A stretch of 20,371 bases of DNA from CAYSPU01 sp964432995 (GCA_964432995.1 CAYSPU010000091.1:1-20371); one strand, 5' to 3'; shown: positions 1 to 8,918, counted from the first letter of the stretch. The notes: generated from the sequence alone by a model not told the origin. Made by a program: numbers and translations.

Positions 1-2597
1 ATGGTCAGAAAAGTACAAGGCAAATTTTGCCTAGTGAATTTCCGAAAGGCATTAACCTTAACCTCGCCCTGGTGCCAAGAGTCCGCAGCCTGCGCCTCGG
101 CCCACCACTTCCTCTGGGCATAGCCTCCAGCATCCACAAACGCATCGTACTGGGCCACGGTGACCGGGTAACGGCTGATGCGGTAGGGCTGAGTGATCAG
201 TCGGCACTCGAACTGGGGGGTCTCGTTATCATATTGCGCCGCCGGCTTCTCGTTGCCCATGGCAAACGGCCCCTTCGGAATGTCCACCCACGCGATGTCC
301 GGCAAGCCCTGACTCGTCAGCCCGATGCCAGGGCGCGGATCGCCCAGTTTTCCAAGCACGACGCCGGCAGCAGCGCGATCGACCGGGGGCAGATGGCCGC
401 CGCGAACCAGCTCCGCCAGCCAGCCGCGCGTGTGGGCGAGGCATTGCAGGTTGACTCTGCTCGGCTCCCGAACCTGGGCAATTCCCGTCTCGATCACCAC
501 CTGCCCCGCCAGAAGAGCCATCCACCAGTCGCGTTCCTCGGCATGGTTCGCCTGCTGCGGGTGGCAGCCTTCCGGGCAGAGCGCAGCCACGAGGGACCAA
601 GCGGAGTGATGCGCGCCGCGCGCCGCCTTGGCGCCCGCGAGTAGTAACACTTCTCGCCAGCGCTCCACATCCGACTTCGCCAACTCCACGAGCTTGTCCG
701 GGAAGTCCGCCAGGGTCAGGTGGCGGGCGGCCAAATACTCCTGGAACGTGCGATGGGGAAAGCTGTAGACACCCTCCGCGCGATTCAGCAGCAGGCCGGC
801 CCGGTCCCGGACATACTCGATCACGCGAGCCTGCCGGAGATCGGGATTGCTTGAACTGGCCGCTTTGAGCAGCGCGGCCACAAGGTCGCCTTCACGGATG
901 TCGGCCGTGCCAGTGCAGCTCGATTGGTCGCGATGGACCTGATACGCTACCTCCTCGAGAGCCTCGCGAATGCGCTGGCGGGGGGCGGCGAACCACTCCG
1001 CAGCGCTTTCAGCCTGGAGCAGCGATTGGCCGTGACGGTCAAGCACCACCTTGGGCTTCTCCCAGAAGTCGAGGAGCAGGTTCACGCTCTCGTCATAAAG
1101 CTCCTCCCGCCCGTCAGGCAGGGTGCCGCCACGCCAGGCGTGGAGCGAGGCCATGAGCGTCAGCAGGAGGGGCCGGCGGGCCAGTTCCAGCAGATAGGCA
1201 TTCTCGGTAATGGCGTCCCGGAGCAGCTTGGCCCGGCCTTGCGCTTCCTCCGGGGTGAGGTTGCGCCGCACGGTGCACAAATGGGCATACCAATGCTCGA
1301 CAAAGGTCTTCACTTGCTCATCGCTGAACGGGGCGAGAACGGTCTCGCTGAAGCCGGGCAATCGCCATTCCTGTCGCTGGTAGGCGTACGTGCGGCTGGT
1401 GACGAGGAAATGCAGGCGCGGGAAGGAGCGCCGCAAATCCAGCACGGCCTGCTTGACGAGCTGGCGGCGCTGGTTCGCTTCAGGCACTTCATCCAGACCG
1501 TCGAGAATGAGGAGCCCACCCTGCTCGACGAGGTGTTTGCGGAGCAGCGGCGCGAACGGTGCCAGGCCTTCTCCAAGCCGGCAGATGAAGTGGTGAAACA
1601 TCTGTTCGCCGGGGCCGGCGCCGATTCCGGAATCGAGCTGCGCGGCGAAATCGCGCAGCACGACCCGCAAAGGGACCATCGGGCCTGCCTGCCAGGATTT
1701 GCCCAACAGCTTCAGATTCGCGGTGGCATCGCCGAGAAGCTCACCGGCAAGGGCGAGGGCGAGGAAGTTGGCGAACGTGGTCTTGCCCGAACCCGGATCT
1801 CCGAGCAGCACGGCGTACGGCGTCCGGCTGGCGAAGGCGGTGACGGACTCGCGGGTGTCGCGCTCGCCCATCGGCTCGTGGGGGTGAGGACGGCGCTGCC
1901 CGGGGGGCTCGAGCTGTTCCGGCGGCTCGCGGCGCAGAGTGTCCAGGTCGGTGTAGATGGCGGCGAGTTGGAGGCGGGTCTCCTGATTGTCGGTTGCGGC
2001 CTGGCGGTCCACGCCGGACAGGTCGAGAAAGGCGGTATCGAGGACGACCTGATTGAGGTAGTTCCAGAGCAGAGCCTTGGGATCGGGTTGGCCCGGAGGC
2101 GGTGGAGTGGTGAAGACTGCAGACTGGACAGTGAGTTGTTCGATGCTCCCGATCTGAAGCCCTCCGGTGATGTCGCGACCCACAACCAGGCTGCCTGCGC
2201 CACCCGCGACGTTGCCCTGGCCGACAGCCAAGCCACCGCTGCCGGTCTGGCTGATGAACTGGAGCGTGGGCGGGAGCTGGCCTCTTTCCTTGAGCAGGTC
2301 GGCGAGAGTCTGGGCGAGGCGGAGCAACTCCTGGTCTTTGGCGGCACCGGTGCTCTGCAGTTCCTCGGCAAGCATGGCAGGCGGGTGGGGCGAGTCAGGC
2401 TTGCGTTCGATCTGATGGAGGGCGTTGCGAACGTCCTCCTCCTTGCCGAACGCTGCGAGCAGGCGCTGCTTGAGCCGGTCATATGCGTCCTGGACCACCT
2501 TCTCGGCGGTTGCGGTGCCGATGAATCTCGCCGTGGCGGCCAGGACCAAGCCGATGGTTTTGAGCGTGTCCGGTGCGGAGAGAGCTGAGAGGTCCAT
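1..2597 (-). CDS. NACHT NTPase with C-terminal FGE-sulfatase-like domain (partial, runs off the left edge)
   Basis: One uninterrupted reading frame runs from an ATG at 2597 to base 1 with no stop, giving at least 865 residues. Residues 1-105 form a helical N-terminal domain I do not recognise. Residues 119-152 are a Gly/Val-rich linker. The NACHT ATPase follows, with Walker A (GDPGSGKT) near residues 266-273 and Walker B (LLILDGLDE) near 362-370. Its helical tail carries the NACHT-typical stretch FPHRTFQEYLAAR. From about residue 765 the frame enters an FGE-sulfatase/SUMF1-like (C-type-lectin fold) domain, with WVDIPKGPFAMG and then YRISRYPVTVAQYDAFVDAGGY. That domain is cut off. Known of the family: NACHT proteins are STAND NTPases that oligomerise when they sense a signal, and many bacterial ones act in anti-phage or programmed-death roles. 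FGE-like C-termini in them usually serve as ligand-binding or variable domains, not as sulfatase-maturing enzymes. The specific role here is inferred. Overlapping frames on both strands are shadows. Confidence 0.9.
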   Translation of the reverse strand, partial: MDLSALSAPDTLKTIGLVLAATARFIGTATAEKVVQDAYDRLKQRLLAAFGKEEDVRNALHQIERKPDSPHPPAMLAEELQSTGAAKDQELLRLAQTLADLLKERGQLPPTLQFISQTGSGGLAVGQGNVAGGAGSLVVGRDITGGLQIGSIEQLTVQSAVFTTPPPPGQPDPKALLWNYLNQVVLDTAFLDLSGVDRQAATDNQETRLQLAAIYTDLDTLRREPPEQLEPPGQRRPHPHEPMGERDTRESVTAFASRTPYAVLLGDPGSGKTTFANFLALALAGELLGDATANLKLLGKSWQAGPMVPLRVVLRDFAAQLDSGIGAGPGEQMFHHFICRLGEGLAPFAPLLRKHLVEQGGLLILDGLDEVPEANQRRQLVKQAVLDLRRSFPRLHFLVTSRTYAYQRQEWRLPGFSETVLAPFSDEQVKTFVEHWYAHLCTVRRNLTPEEAQGRAKLLRDAITENAYLLELARRPLLLTLMASLHAWRGGTLPDGREELYDESVNLLLDFWEKPKVVLDRHGQSLLQAESAAEWFAAPRQRIREALEEVAYQVHRDQSSCTGTADIREGDLVAALLKAASSSNPDLRQARVIEYVRDRAGLLLNRAEGVYSFPHRTFQEYLAARHLTLADFPDKLVELAKSDVERWREVLLLAGAKAARGAHHSAWSLVAALCPEGCHPQQANHAEERDWWMALLAGQVVIETGIAQVREPSRVNLQCLAHTRGWLAELVRGGHLPPVDRAAAGVVLGKLGDPRPGIGLTSQGLPDIAWVDIPKGPFAMGNEKPAAQYDNETPQFECRLITQPYRISRYPVTVAQYDAFVDAGGYAQRKWWAEAQAADSWHQGEVKVNAFRKFTRQNLPCTFLT

Positions 2598-2895
2598 ACG
2601 ATGGTGTTGCTCCAGGCCGCCGACGTCCTTTCGCCGCGCCGCACGGAACGGCGTGACCCCAGGGCAGAACAAACTGACACTAGTGAAGGAACGGCGTCGC
2701 GTAAAGCACGATGCCAACCGAGGATCCAGCCATCCAGGCACGAGCACTTTCCAGTTGCCGGGCAGAAAGGCCCGTTGCTAGGTTCTCCGTGACAATTCCC
2801 GAAACGGAAACCATGCCCATGAGCAACGCGCGCTTCTCCACCCATCGGACGGTGTCGACGCCCGCCGCGCTGCAATCCCCCCGGAAAGGACGCGT
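2598..2895. other. Divergent intergenic region
   Basis: About 300 bases separate the leftward NACHT gene from the rightward TIM-barrel gene, so both promoters must lie here. I see no convincing -35/-10 pair, operator palindrome or RNA gene. The TIM-barrel start at 2896 is preceded by AAAGGA at a suitable distance. The NACHT start has no clear Shine-Dalgarno sequence. Confidence 0.5.
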
Positions 2896-3948
<1,053 letters not shown>

Positions 3949-4026
3949 ACCAGCCGCCACCAATAACCACCCGCACTCTCACCGAGATCTTCGATCCTGA
4001 CTTCACGCCAACCACCCACTCCCCCT

Positions 4027-5169
4027 ATGAAACAACTCAACGTCGGACTCATCGGTTGCGGCTTCATGGGCCGCACGCACTCGAACGCCTACCGCAAGGT
4101 CGGCAACTTCTTCGATCTCGACTACCAGCCCGTGCTGAAGGCGATCTGCGACTCCAACAAGGACAAGGCGGCCGCGCACGCCGCCCGGTGGGGCTTTGAA
4201 TCGGTCGAGACCGACTACAAGAAGCTGCTCGCCCGGGACGACATCGACCTGGTGGACATCTGCCTGCCCAACAACCTGCATGCGGAGGTGGCCATCGCCG
4301 CGGCGAAGGCCGGCAAGATGATCCTGTGCGAAAAACCCCTCGCCCGCGACGGCAAGGAAGGCGAGAAGATGGTCAAGGCCATCGAGAAAGCCGGCGTCCC
4401 CAATTTCGTCTCCTTCAACTACCGGCGCATCCCCGCCGTCACCCTCGCCAAACAGCTCATCGACGAAGGCCGCCTCGGCAAGATCTTCCATTACCGGGCC
4501 AAGTTCCTCCAGGACTGGACCATCTCCCCGGATCTGCCCCAGGGCGGCGACGCGCTCTGGCGTCTCGACGTCAAGGTCGCCGGCAGCGGAGTTACCGGCG
4601 ATCTCCTCGCCCACTGCATCGACACCGCCATCTGGCTCAACGGCCGGATCGACAAGGTCAACGCCATGACCGAGACGTTCGTCAAGGAGCGCAAACACAA
4701 CCTCACCGGCAAGGTCGAGAGGGTGGGCATCGACGACGCCTGCGCCTTCCTCGCCCGCTTTCAGAATGGATCGCTCGCGACGTTCGAGTCCACTCGCTAT
4801 GCCCGCGGCCACAAGGCCCTTTACACCTTCGAGATCAACGGCGAGCACGCCTCGATCTTCTGGGACCTCCACGACCTCCACCGCCTCCAGTACTTCGACC
4901 ACCGCGACCAGGGCATTGTCCGCGGCTGGCGCTCCATCCACGTCACCGATGGCGACCAACCCTACATGAAGCACTGGTGGGTTCCCGGCCTCCAAATCGG
5001 ATACGAACACAGCTTCGTCCACCAGGTCGCCGACTTCCTCCAGGGCATCGCCAAGGGCAAACCGGCCGGACCCACGTTCCGGGAGGCGCTCGAGACCCAG
5101 TACATCTGCGACGCCGTTCTCAAGAGCGCCAAGACCAACCGCTGGGAGAAAGTCAAACGCGCGTTCTGA
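4027..5169 (+). CDS. Gfo/Idh/MocA family NAD(P)-dependent oxidoreductase
   Basis: A 380-residue protein of normal family length. The N-terminal Rossmann motif GLIGCGFMGRTH (about residues 8-18) binds NAD(P). The EKP motif at 102-104 supplies the catalytic lysine (K103). The motif GDLLAHCID at 191-199 gives the D192/H196 pair usual in this family. The C-terminal half is the alpha/beta substrate domain. These enzymes oxidise or reduce sugars, inositols and their derivatives. The start lacks a Shine-Dalgarno sequence (a C-rich stretch precedes the ATG), but the Rossmann fold begins at once, so the start is secure. It is probably co-transcribed with the TIM-barrel gene upstream. The convergent gene on the other strand ends only 14 bp away. 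The substrate is unknown. Confidence 0.9.
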   Translation: MKQLNVGLIGCGFMGRTHSNAYRKVGNFFDLDYQPVLKAICDSNKDKAAAHAARWGFESVETDYKKLLARDDIDLVDICLPNNLHAEVAIAAAKAGKMILCEKPLARDGKEGEKMVKAIEKAGVPNFVSFNYRRIPAVTLAKQLIDEGRLGKIFHYRAKFLQDWTISPDLPQGGDALWRLDVKVAGSGVTGDLLAHCIDTAIWLNGRIDKVNAMTETFVKERKHNLTGKVERVGIDDACAFLARFQNGSLATFESTRYARGHKALYTFEINGEHASIFWDLHDLHRLQYFDHRDQGIVRGWRSIHVTDGDQPYMKHWWVPGLQIGYEHSFVHQVADFLQGIAKGKPAGPTFREALETQYICDAVLKSAKTNRWEKVKRAF

Positions 5170-5183
5170 CCGGGTTCCCGGGC

Positions 5184-6140
5184 TCACGCCCCGGCGTCGC
5201 GAGCGGCTTGCCGTTCCCTCTCGCCGGGCGCGACACGCCGCAGCCAGGCTTCACGCCAGAGGTGGAACACGTGGCGGGAGCATCCACCAAGGCTGGTGTG
5301 GCCGTCGCAGGTCACATCTTCCAGAATCACGGTGTTCTGCAGTTGCCGCATTTCGCCCGTGGTCTCCAGAATCATGCGCTCGACCCGCGATCTCACGCGA
5401 TACTGGCGGCCGCAGAAAGGCAGCATGTGCGGCGTGAAAAGCAACCCGCGATTCCGCCCCTTGGGATCCAACGTCAGCCTGATCTCCCCGGGCGTCTTGA
5501 CTTCGACCAGCTCTCCCGGCTGCAGACCGAGCCGCTCGATGGGCGTGGACGGCGAGTTCCCGACCGGAAGCACTGACCCAATCCCAAACAGCCGGGTCTT
5601 GAGCTTGACTTTGACCGGTACCCAGATGAGTTGCAGCGCCCGCGCCAAACCCACATTCCCCGCAAGGTACTGAGCCGTGCACCGCGTACAACTCGCCGGT
5701 CGGAGATACCGTGTCGCCCGACAGAGTTCGGCCGACTGGCAGAAGTAGCGTCCGTCATCTCTTTTGGTTCGTGCGCAGACCGTCTCACCCACCTCCGCAC
5801 CGGCAGGGCGCGGAGGGCCCATGGCACCAGAGATGTCCGGGCGAAGCCAAGCCAGCTTCCAGAGAAGCGGACAACATTTCTGGCAGCCGTCGTGGCTCGA
5901 ACCATCGCAGTACGCGCCTTCCAACGTAACCGTGCTGGGCAGGAGACGGCCGTGATAGCCTTCGACACACGTGTAGGTGAGGCAGTGGCGGACCCGGAAC
6001 CGCTTCCCGCAGAAGGACTTCATCTCGGGCATGAACGGCAGATGCTCCAGGCAGCCGTCAGAGTCGAGCGTCCGGCCGATCTCCTCGAGACTCAGCACCT
6101 CCACGATGTCTCCCGGATGGACTGTCGTCTGCCTCTTCAC
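5184..6140 (-). CDS. Cysteine-rich protein with two copies of one domain, function unknown
   Basis: A 318-residue protein with a GTG start. It consists of two copies of a domain of about 90 residues, at 9-100 and 208-301. Shared signatures are PG(D/E)(I/L)VEV, EI..TLD, F.P.M..FCG..(F/Y)RVR, TV.LE...CDG, a GC pair near the end, and LW(K/R).AWLR. Repeat 1 has C44, C78, C86, C89 and C90; repeat 2 has C243, C278 and C287. The linker contains five more cysteines (122, 134, 140, 151, 154). Conserved cysteines in both copies suggest metal binding or disulfides (inference). I believe similar two-copy proteins occur near exopolysaccharide and glycosyltransferase genes in planctomycete and verrucomicrobial genomes, but I cannot name a family. 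No signal peptide or clear membrane segment is visible. Confidence 0.8.
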   Translation of the reverse strand: MKRQTTVHPGDIVEVLSLEEIGRTLDSDGCLEHLPFMPEMKSFCGKRFRVRHCLTYTCVEGYHGRLLPSTVTLEGAYCDGSSHDGCQKCCPLLWKLAWLRPDISGAMGPPRPAGAEVGETVCARTKRDDGRYFCQSAELCRATRYLRPASCTRCTAQYLAGNVGLARALQLIWVPVKVKLKTRLFGIGSVLPVGNSPSTPIERLGLQPGELVEVKTPGEIRLTLDPKGRNRGLLFTPHMLPFCGRQYRVRSRVERMILETTGEMRQLQNTVILEDVTCDGHTSLGGCSRHVFHLWREAWLRRVAPGERERQAARDAGA

Positions 6141-6255
6141 GACTACTCACCCAGTCTCGCGCCGGCATCCCCGCAGGGTCAAGCCTCGGGTGAGCGAACC
6201 GCGGTGGCGGCTGCGGAGTCCTCAATCCCCTGACCGGGGAACGCCCCGCCCCCCG

Positions 6256-6564
6256 TCAGCGCCTCCGCCGAGGATCCCGCGCCATGGAACCGAGGCGACC
6301 CATCCCCGTCATGCAGAAGAGGCTGAGGACCAGAAACGCCAGGGACGCGCCCCGGTTCGGCACACCGGCCCTGGCCCAGAAGCTCACGCGCGAGACCTCG
6401 CCGGCGGCACCAGCCTTGACCGATTCACCTTGGATGACCTTCGCGGTCACCGGCTCGTTGGGCGATACCCCAGGCCGTACCTCGCCCGTGCCTTCGGCAA
6501 ATCCCGCCTGCCGCAATGTGAGCAAGGCAGTCCCCAAAACCAACGCGATCAGCACCCTCTTCAT
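6256..6564 (-). CDS. Small secreted protein with VPDSG-like C-terminal sorting tail
   Basis: A 102-residue protein. I place the start at the ATG at 6564 because AAAGGA lies 5 bases upstream and the protein then opens with a clear signal peptide (MKRVLIALVLGTALLTL, ending near GFA). A longer form from an ATG at 6600 would add 12 residues ahead of the signal peptide. The C-terminus reads VPNRGAS, then a hydrophobic helix (LAFLVLSLFCMTGMG), then a basic end (RDPRRRR). This layout matches exosortase-type sorting tails such as VPDSG-CTERM, known from Verrucomicrobia. The expected fate is export, cleavage and surface attachment (inference). The short middle part has no recognisable domain. Confidence 0.65.
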   Translation of the reverse strand: MKRVLIALVLGTALLTLRQAGFAEGTGEVRPGVSPNEPVTAKVIQGESVKAGAAGEVSRVSFWARAGVPNRGASLAFLVLSLFCMTGMGRLGSMARDPRRRR

Positions 6565-6634
6565 CGTTGTCCTTTCGATGAACACCGTGTTTCCATCCAA
6601 CGATCCTGCGACGACCCTGAGCGTCCTGGAACCG

Positions 6635-6746
6635 CCCCCTTTCCTGAAATGGGGGTTGCACCGAAATGCAGATAGGGGAATCCCCTAGCCCCCATGGTTC
6701 ACACGCGGCAAGCGTGTGAACGATGCGCCTGGCCGAGAGGCCAGGC
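6635..6746. repeat. Cluster of intergenic palindromes
   Basis: Four inverted repeats follow one another: a C-rich/G-rich hairpin at 6635-6655, the palindrome AGGGGAATCCCCT at 6674-6686, a perfect 10-bp stem with a 5-base loop at 6697-6721 (GTTCACACGC / GCGTGTGAAC), and an 8-bp stem with loop GAGA at 6727-6746 (GCCTGGCC / GGCCAGGC). They lie between the small secreted protein gene and the tRNA. Some may act as terminators for the leftward tRNA transcript, but no T-tract follows any of them. Confidence 0.7.
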
Positions 6747-6776
6747 CGCGGCGCGGGGCCGAAGCGGCCCTGCGGG

Positions 6777-6852
6777 CGGACAGCTCAGACAGGGAGCGTG
6801 AAATGTCCAGGTTAGCCCGGACAGCTCACGCCGGGAACGTCAAACGTCCGGG
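6777..6852. repeat. Two direct repeats of 35 bases, period 41
   Basis: Copies at 6777-6811 and 6818-6852 share CGGACAGCTCA, GGGA.CGT.AAA.GTCC and a final GG, with a few mismatches. They sit just downstream of the leftward tRNA-Val. The second copy also has CCGGAC / GTCCGG ends that can pair. Their function is unknown. Confidence 0.65.
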
Positions 6853-6881
6853 AGAACCTCGGAAGAAGACTCGGAAGAAGA

Positions 6882-6956
6882 TGGTGCGCGCTGCATGACT
6901 TGAACATGCGACCCCTTCCGTGTGAAGGAAGTGCTCTACCACTGAGCTAAGCGCGC
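6882..6956 (-). tRNA. tRNA-Val (anticodon CAC), CCA encoded
   Basis: On the minus strand the sequence folds as a full cloverleaf. The acceptor stem GCGCGCT pairs with AGCGCGC. The D-arm GCTC-AGTGGTA-GAGC follows. The anticodon stem CTTCC/GGAAG encloses loop TTCACAC, so the anticodon is CAC (valine, codon GUG). The T-arm is GCATG-TTCAAGT-CATGC. The discriminator is A, and the 3' CCA is encoded in the DNA at 6882-6884. The mature body without CCA is 6885-6956. Confidence 0.95.
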
Positions 6957-7124
6957 CCACGCATCAACGCCCCACAACTGCTTCCCGTCGCGCGTCGTGC
7001 GCGGACTATCCGAAAGGCCCGCCCGGCGCGCAAGCGGATTCTGGACTGGAGCCAGATCATGCCGCGCGCCGGGGGGTACTTTGGCCTTTGCAGGAGGGCG
7101 CGGCGCGGTTAGGTTCCGGCCCCC

Positions 7125-7997
7125 ATGAACTACGCGAAGTATCACGCGTTAGGGAACGATTACCTGGTGATGACGCCGGGAGCCGCGGGTGCGGTGCCGG
7201 AGACCGAAGCCATCCGGCGAATCTGCCACCGGAACTTCGGGGTCGGGTCCGACGGAATTCTGTGGGGGCCGCTGCCGTCGGCGCGGGCCGGCTTCGGCTT
7301 GCGGATCTTCAATCCGGATGGGAGCGAGGCGGAGAAGAGCGGGAACGGTTTGCGGATCTTCTCGAGGTATTTGTGGGATCGAGGTCTGGTGGGGCCGGAC
7401 GAGTTCACGATTGAGACACCGGGCGGAGTGGTGCGGTCGCGGGTGCTGGCGGGGGGGCGTCAGGTGCGGGTGGAGATGGGAGAAGTGAGTTTCTGGAGTG
7501 ACCGGATTCCGGTGACGGGCCCGCGGCGGGAGGTGTTGGACGAAGAACTCGAGGTGGGGGGGCGGCGGTTCCGGTTCTGCGCGGCGACGATCGGCAATCC
7601 GCATTGTGTGTTGCCGCTGGAGAAGGTGAGCGAGCCGCTGGCGCGGCAGTATGGTCCGCTGATCGAGGGGCACGCCAGCTTTCCGCAGCGAACGAACGTG
7701 CAGTTCCTGGAGGTGCTGGACCGGGGGAACATCCGGATTGAGATTTGGGAGCGCGGGGCGGGGTATACCTTGGCGTCGGGGAGCAGCAGCAGCGCGGCGG
7801 CGGCGGTGGCGCATCGTCAGGGGTGGTGCGACCGGTCGATCACTGTGCATATGCCCGGGGGCCGCTTGGCAATCGAGATCTCCGAGCGCATGGAAATCCA
7901 AATGACCGGCCCGGTGACGCGCGTGGGGGAAGGAACGATCGCCGCGGAGATGTTCGAAACCGAAAATCAGGCTGGCCAAACCCGGGCGGTTCCCTGA
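7125..7997 (+). CDS. dapF: Diaminopimelate epimerase-like protein with both catalytic Cys replaced by Ser
   Basis: A 290-residue protein aligned by eye with DapF over its whole length. DapF converts LL- to meso-diaminopimelate for peptidoglycan and lysine by a two-base mechanism with two cysteines. The substrate-binding motifs are present: GND at 10-12, NPDGSEAE at 63-70, GNPH at 157-160 (N158), TNVQF at 190-194 (N191) and ERGAGYTLASG at 209-219 (E209, R210). The usual CGNGxR is SGNGLR here (S72, codon AGC at 7338-7340), and the usual TxACGxG is TLASGSS (S218, codon TCG at 7776-7778). Both catalytic cysteines are therefore serines. The frame is intact and dapA and dapB follow, so it looks maintained. 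It may be a serine-based epimerase, a related enzyme, or inactive. The Shine-Dalgarno sequence is weak. Family assignment is firm; activity is uncertain. Confidence 0.88.
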   Translation: MNYAKYHALGNDYLVMTPGAAGAVPETEAIRRICHRNFGVGSDGILWGPLPSARAGFGLRIFNPDGSEAEKSGNGLRIFSRYLWDRGLVGPDEFTIETPGGVVRSRVLAGGRQVRVEMGEVSFWSDRIPVTGPRREVLDEELEVGGRRFRFCAATIGNPHCVLPLEKVSEPLARQYGPLIEGHASFPQRTNVQFLEVLDRGNIRIEIWERGAGYTLASGSSSSAAAAVAHRQGWCDRSITVHMPGGRLAIEISERMEIQMTGPVTRVGEGTIAAEMFETENQAGQTRAVP

Positions 7998-8030
7998 TTT
8001 TAGCGGGCACGATTCGAGGAATCTCAAGTT

Positions 8031-8918
8031 ATGTTCAGAGGAACCTACACTGCTTTGGTGACGCCGTTTCGGGACGGCAAGTTGGACGAAGCCTCTCTCG
8101 AACGTCTGATTCGCGCCCAGATCAAGGCCGGCGTGGACGGGGTCGTTCCGGTGGGGACAACGGGGGAATCGCCCACGCTGAGCTACGAAGAACACATCCG
8201 GGTGGTCGAGTTGACAGTCCGGTATGTGGCCGGGCGGATCAAGGTGATTGCCGGGACGGGAGCGAACTCGACGGACGAGGCGATCTACCTGACAGTGGCG
8301 GCGGAGAAGGCCGGGGCGGGCGGCTCGCTGCAGGTGGCTCCCTACTACAACAAGCCGACGCAGGAGGGGTTGTATCAGCATTTCCGCGCCGTAGCGCGGG
8401 CGACGAGGCTGCCGCTGATCCTCTACAGCATTCCCGGGCGTTGCGGCGTGGAGATCGGGGTCGAGACCACGGCGCGGCTGGCGCGGGACTGCCGGAATGT
8501 GGTGGGCATCAAGGAGGCCGGCGGCAATGCGGACCGCGTGAGCCAGCTCCGGGCGGCCTGTCCGTCCCGATTCGTCGTCCTCAGCGGAGATGACTCGCTG
8601 ACCTTGCCGTTCATGGCGGTCGGGGCGGCCGGGGTGATCAGCGTGGCGACCAACGTGATTCCGCGCGAGGTCGCGCGGATGGTGCGGGACTTCCGCGCCG
8701 GCCGATTGTCCAGCGCCCAGAGGCTCCATGCGAAGTACTACCCGGTCTTCAAGGATCTTTTCCTCGAGACCAACCCGATTCCCGTGAAGGCGGCGCTGGC
8801 GATGATGGGCGTCATCCGGGACGAACTGCGTCTGCCGCTGGTGCCGATGAGCGCGAAGAACCGCGAGCGACTGCAGAAGACGCTTCATTCCTGCGGTGTG
8901 CGGCGACAGAGTCCTTGA
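8031..8918 (+). CDS. dapA: 4-hydroxy-tetrahydrodipicolinate synthase
   Basis: A 295-residue protein with the length and motifs of DapA, which condenses pyruvate with aspartate semialdehyde in the diaminopimelate/lysine pathway. GTTGESPTL (42-50) holds T43/T44, the APYYNKPTQEG segment follows near 103-113, Y132 lies in LYSIPGR with R137, and GIKEAGG (159-165) contains the Schiff-base lysine K161. GDDSLTLP and GVISVATN are also typical. A GAGGAA sequence lies upstream of the ATG. The gene starts 33 bp after the dapF stop and precedes dapB, consistent with one operon. It is a cytoplasmic TIM-barrel enzyme. Confidence 0.95.
   Translation: MFRGTYTALVTPFRDGKLDEASLERLIRAQIKAGVDGVVPVGTTGESPTLSYEEHIRVVELTVRYVAGRIKVIAGTGANSTDEAIYLTVAAEKAGAGGSLQVAPYYNKPTQEGLYQHFRAVARATRLPLILYSIPGRCGVEIGVETTARLARDCRNVVGIKEAGGNADRVSQLRAACPSRFVVLSGDDSLTLPFMAVGAAGVISVATNVIPREVARMVRDFRAGRLSSAQRLHAKYYPVFKDLFLETNPIPVKAALAMMGVIRDELRLPLVPMSAKNRERLQKTLHSCGVRRQSP

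Noticed and set aside
924..2588. Long plus-strand open frame (554 codons) and a 387-codon minus-strand frame at 1712-2875
   Set aside because: Both overlap the NACHT gene in other frames. Neither shows any domain, while the NACHT frame has Walker A, Walker B and the FGE domain.
5170..5183. Terminator between the convergent genes
   Set aside because: CCGGGTTCCCGG has only a two-base loop and no T-tract, so I do not call it.
6777..6852. Possible CRISPR array
   Set aside because: There are only two degenerate repeat copies with a 6-base spacing, no proper spacers and no cas genes in the window.
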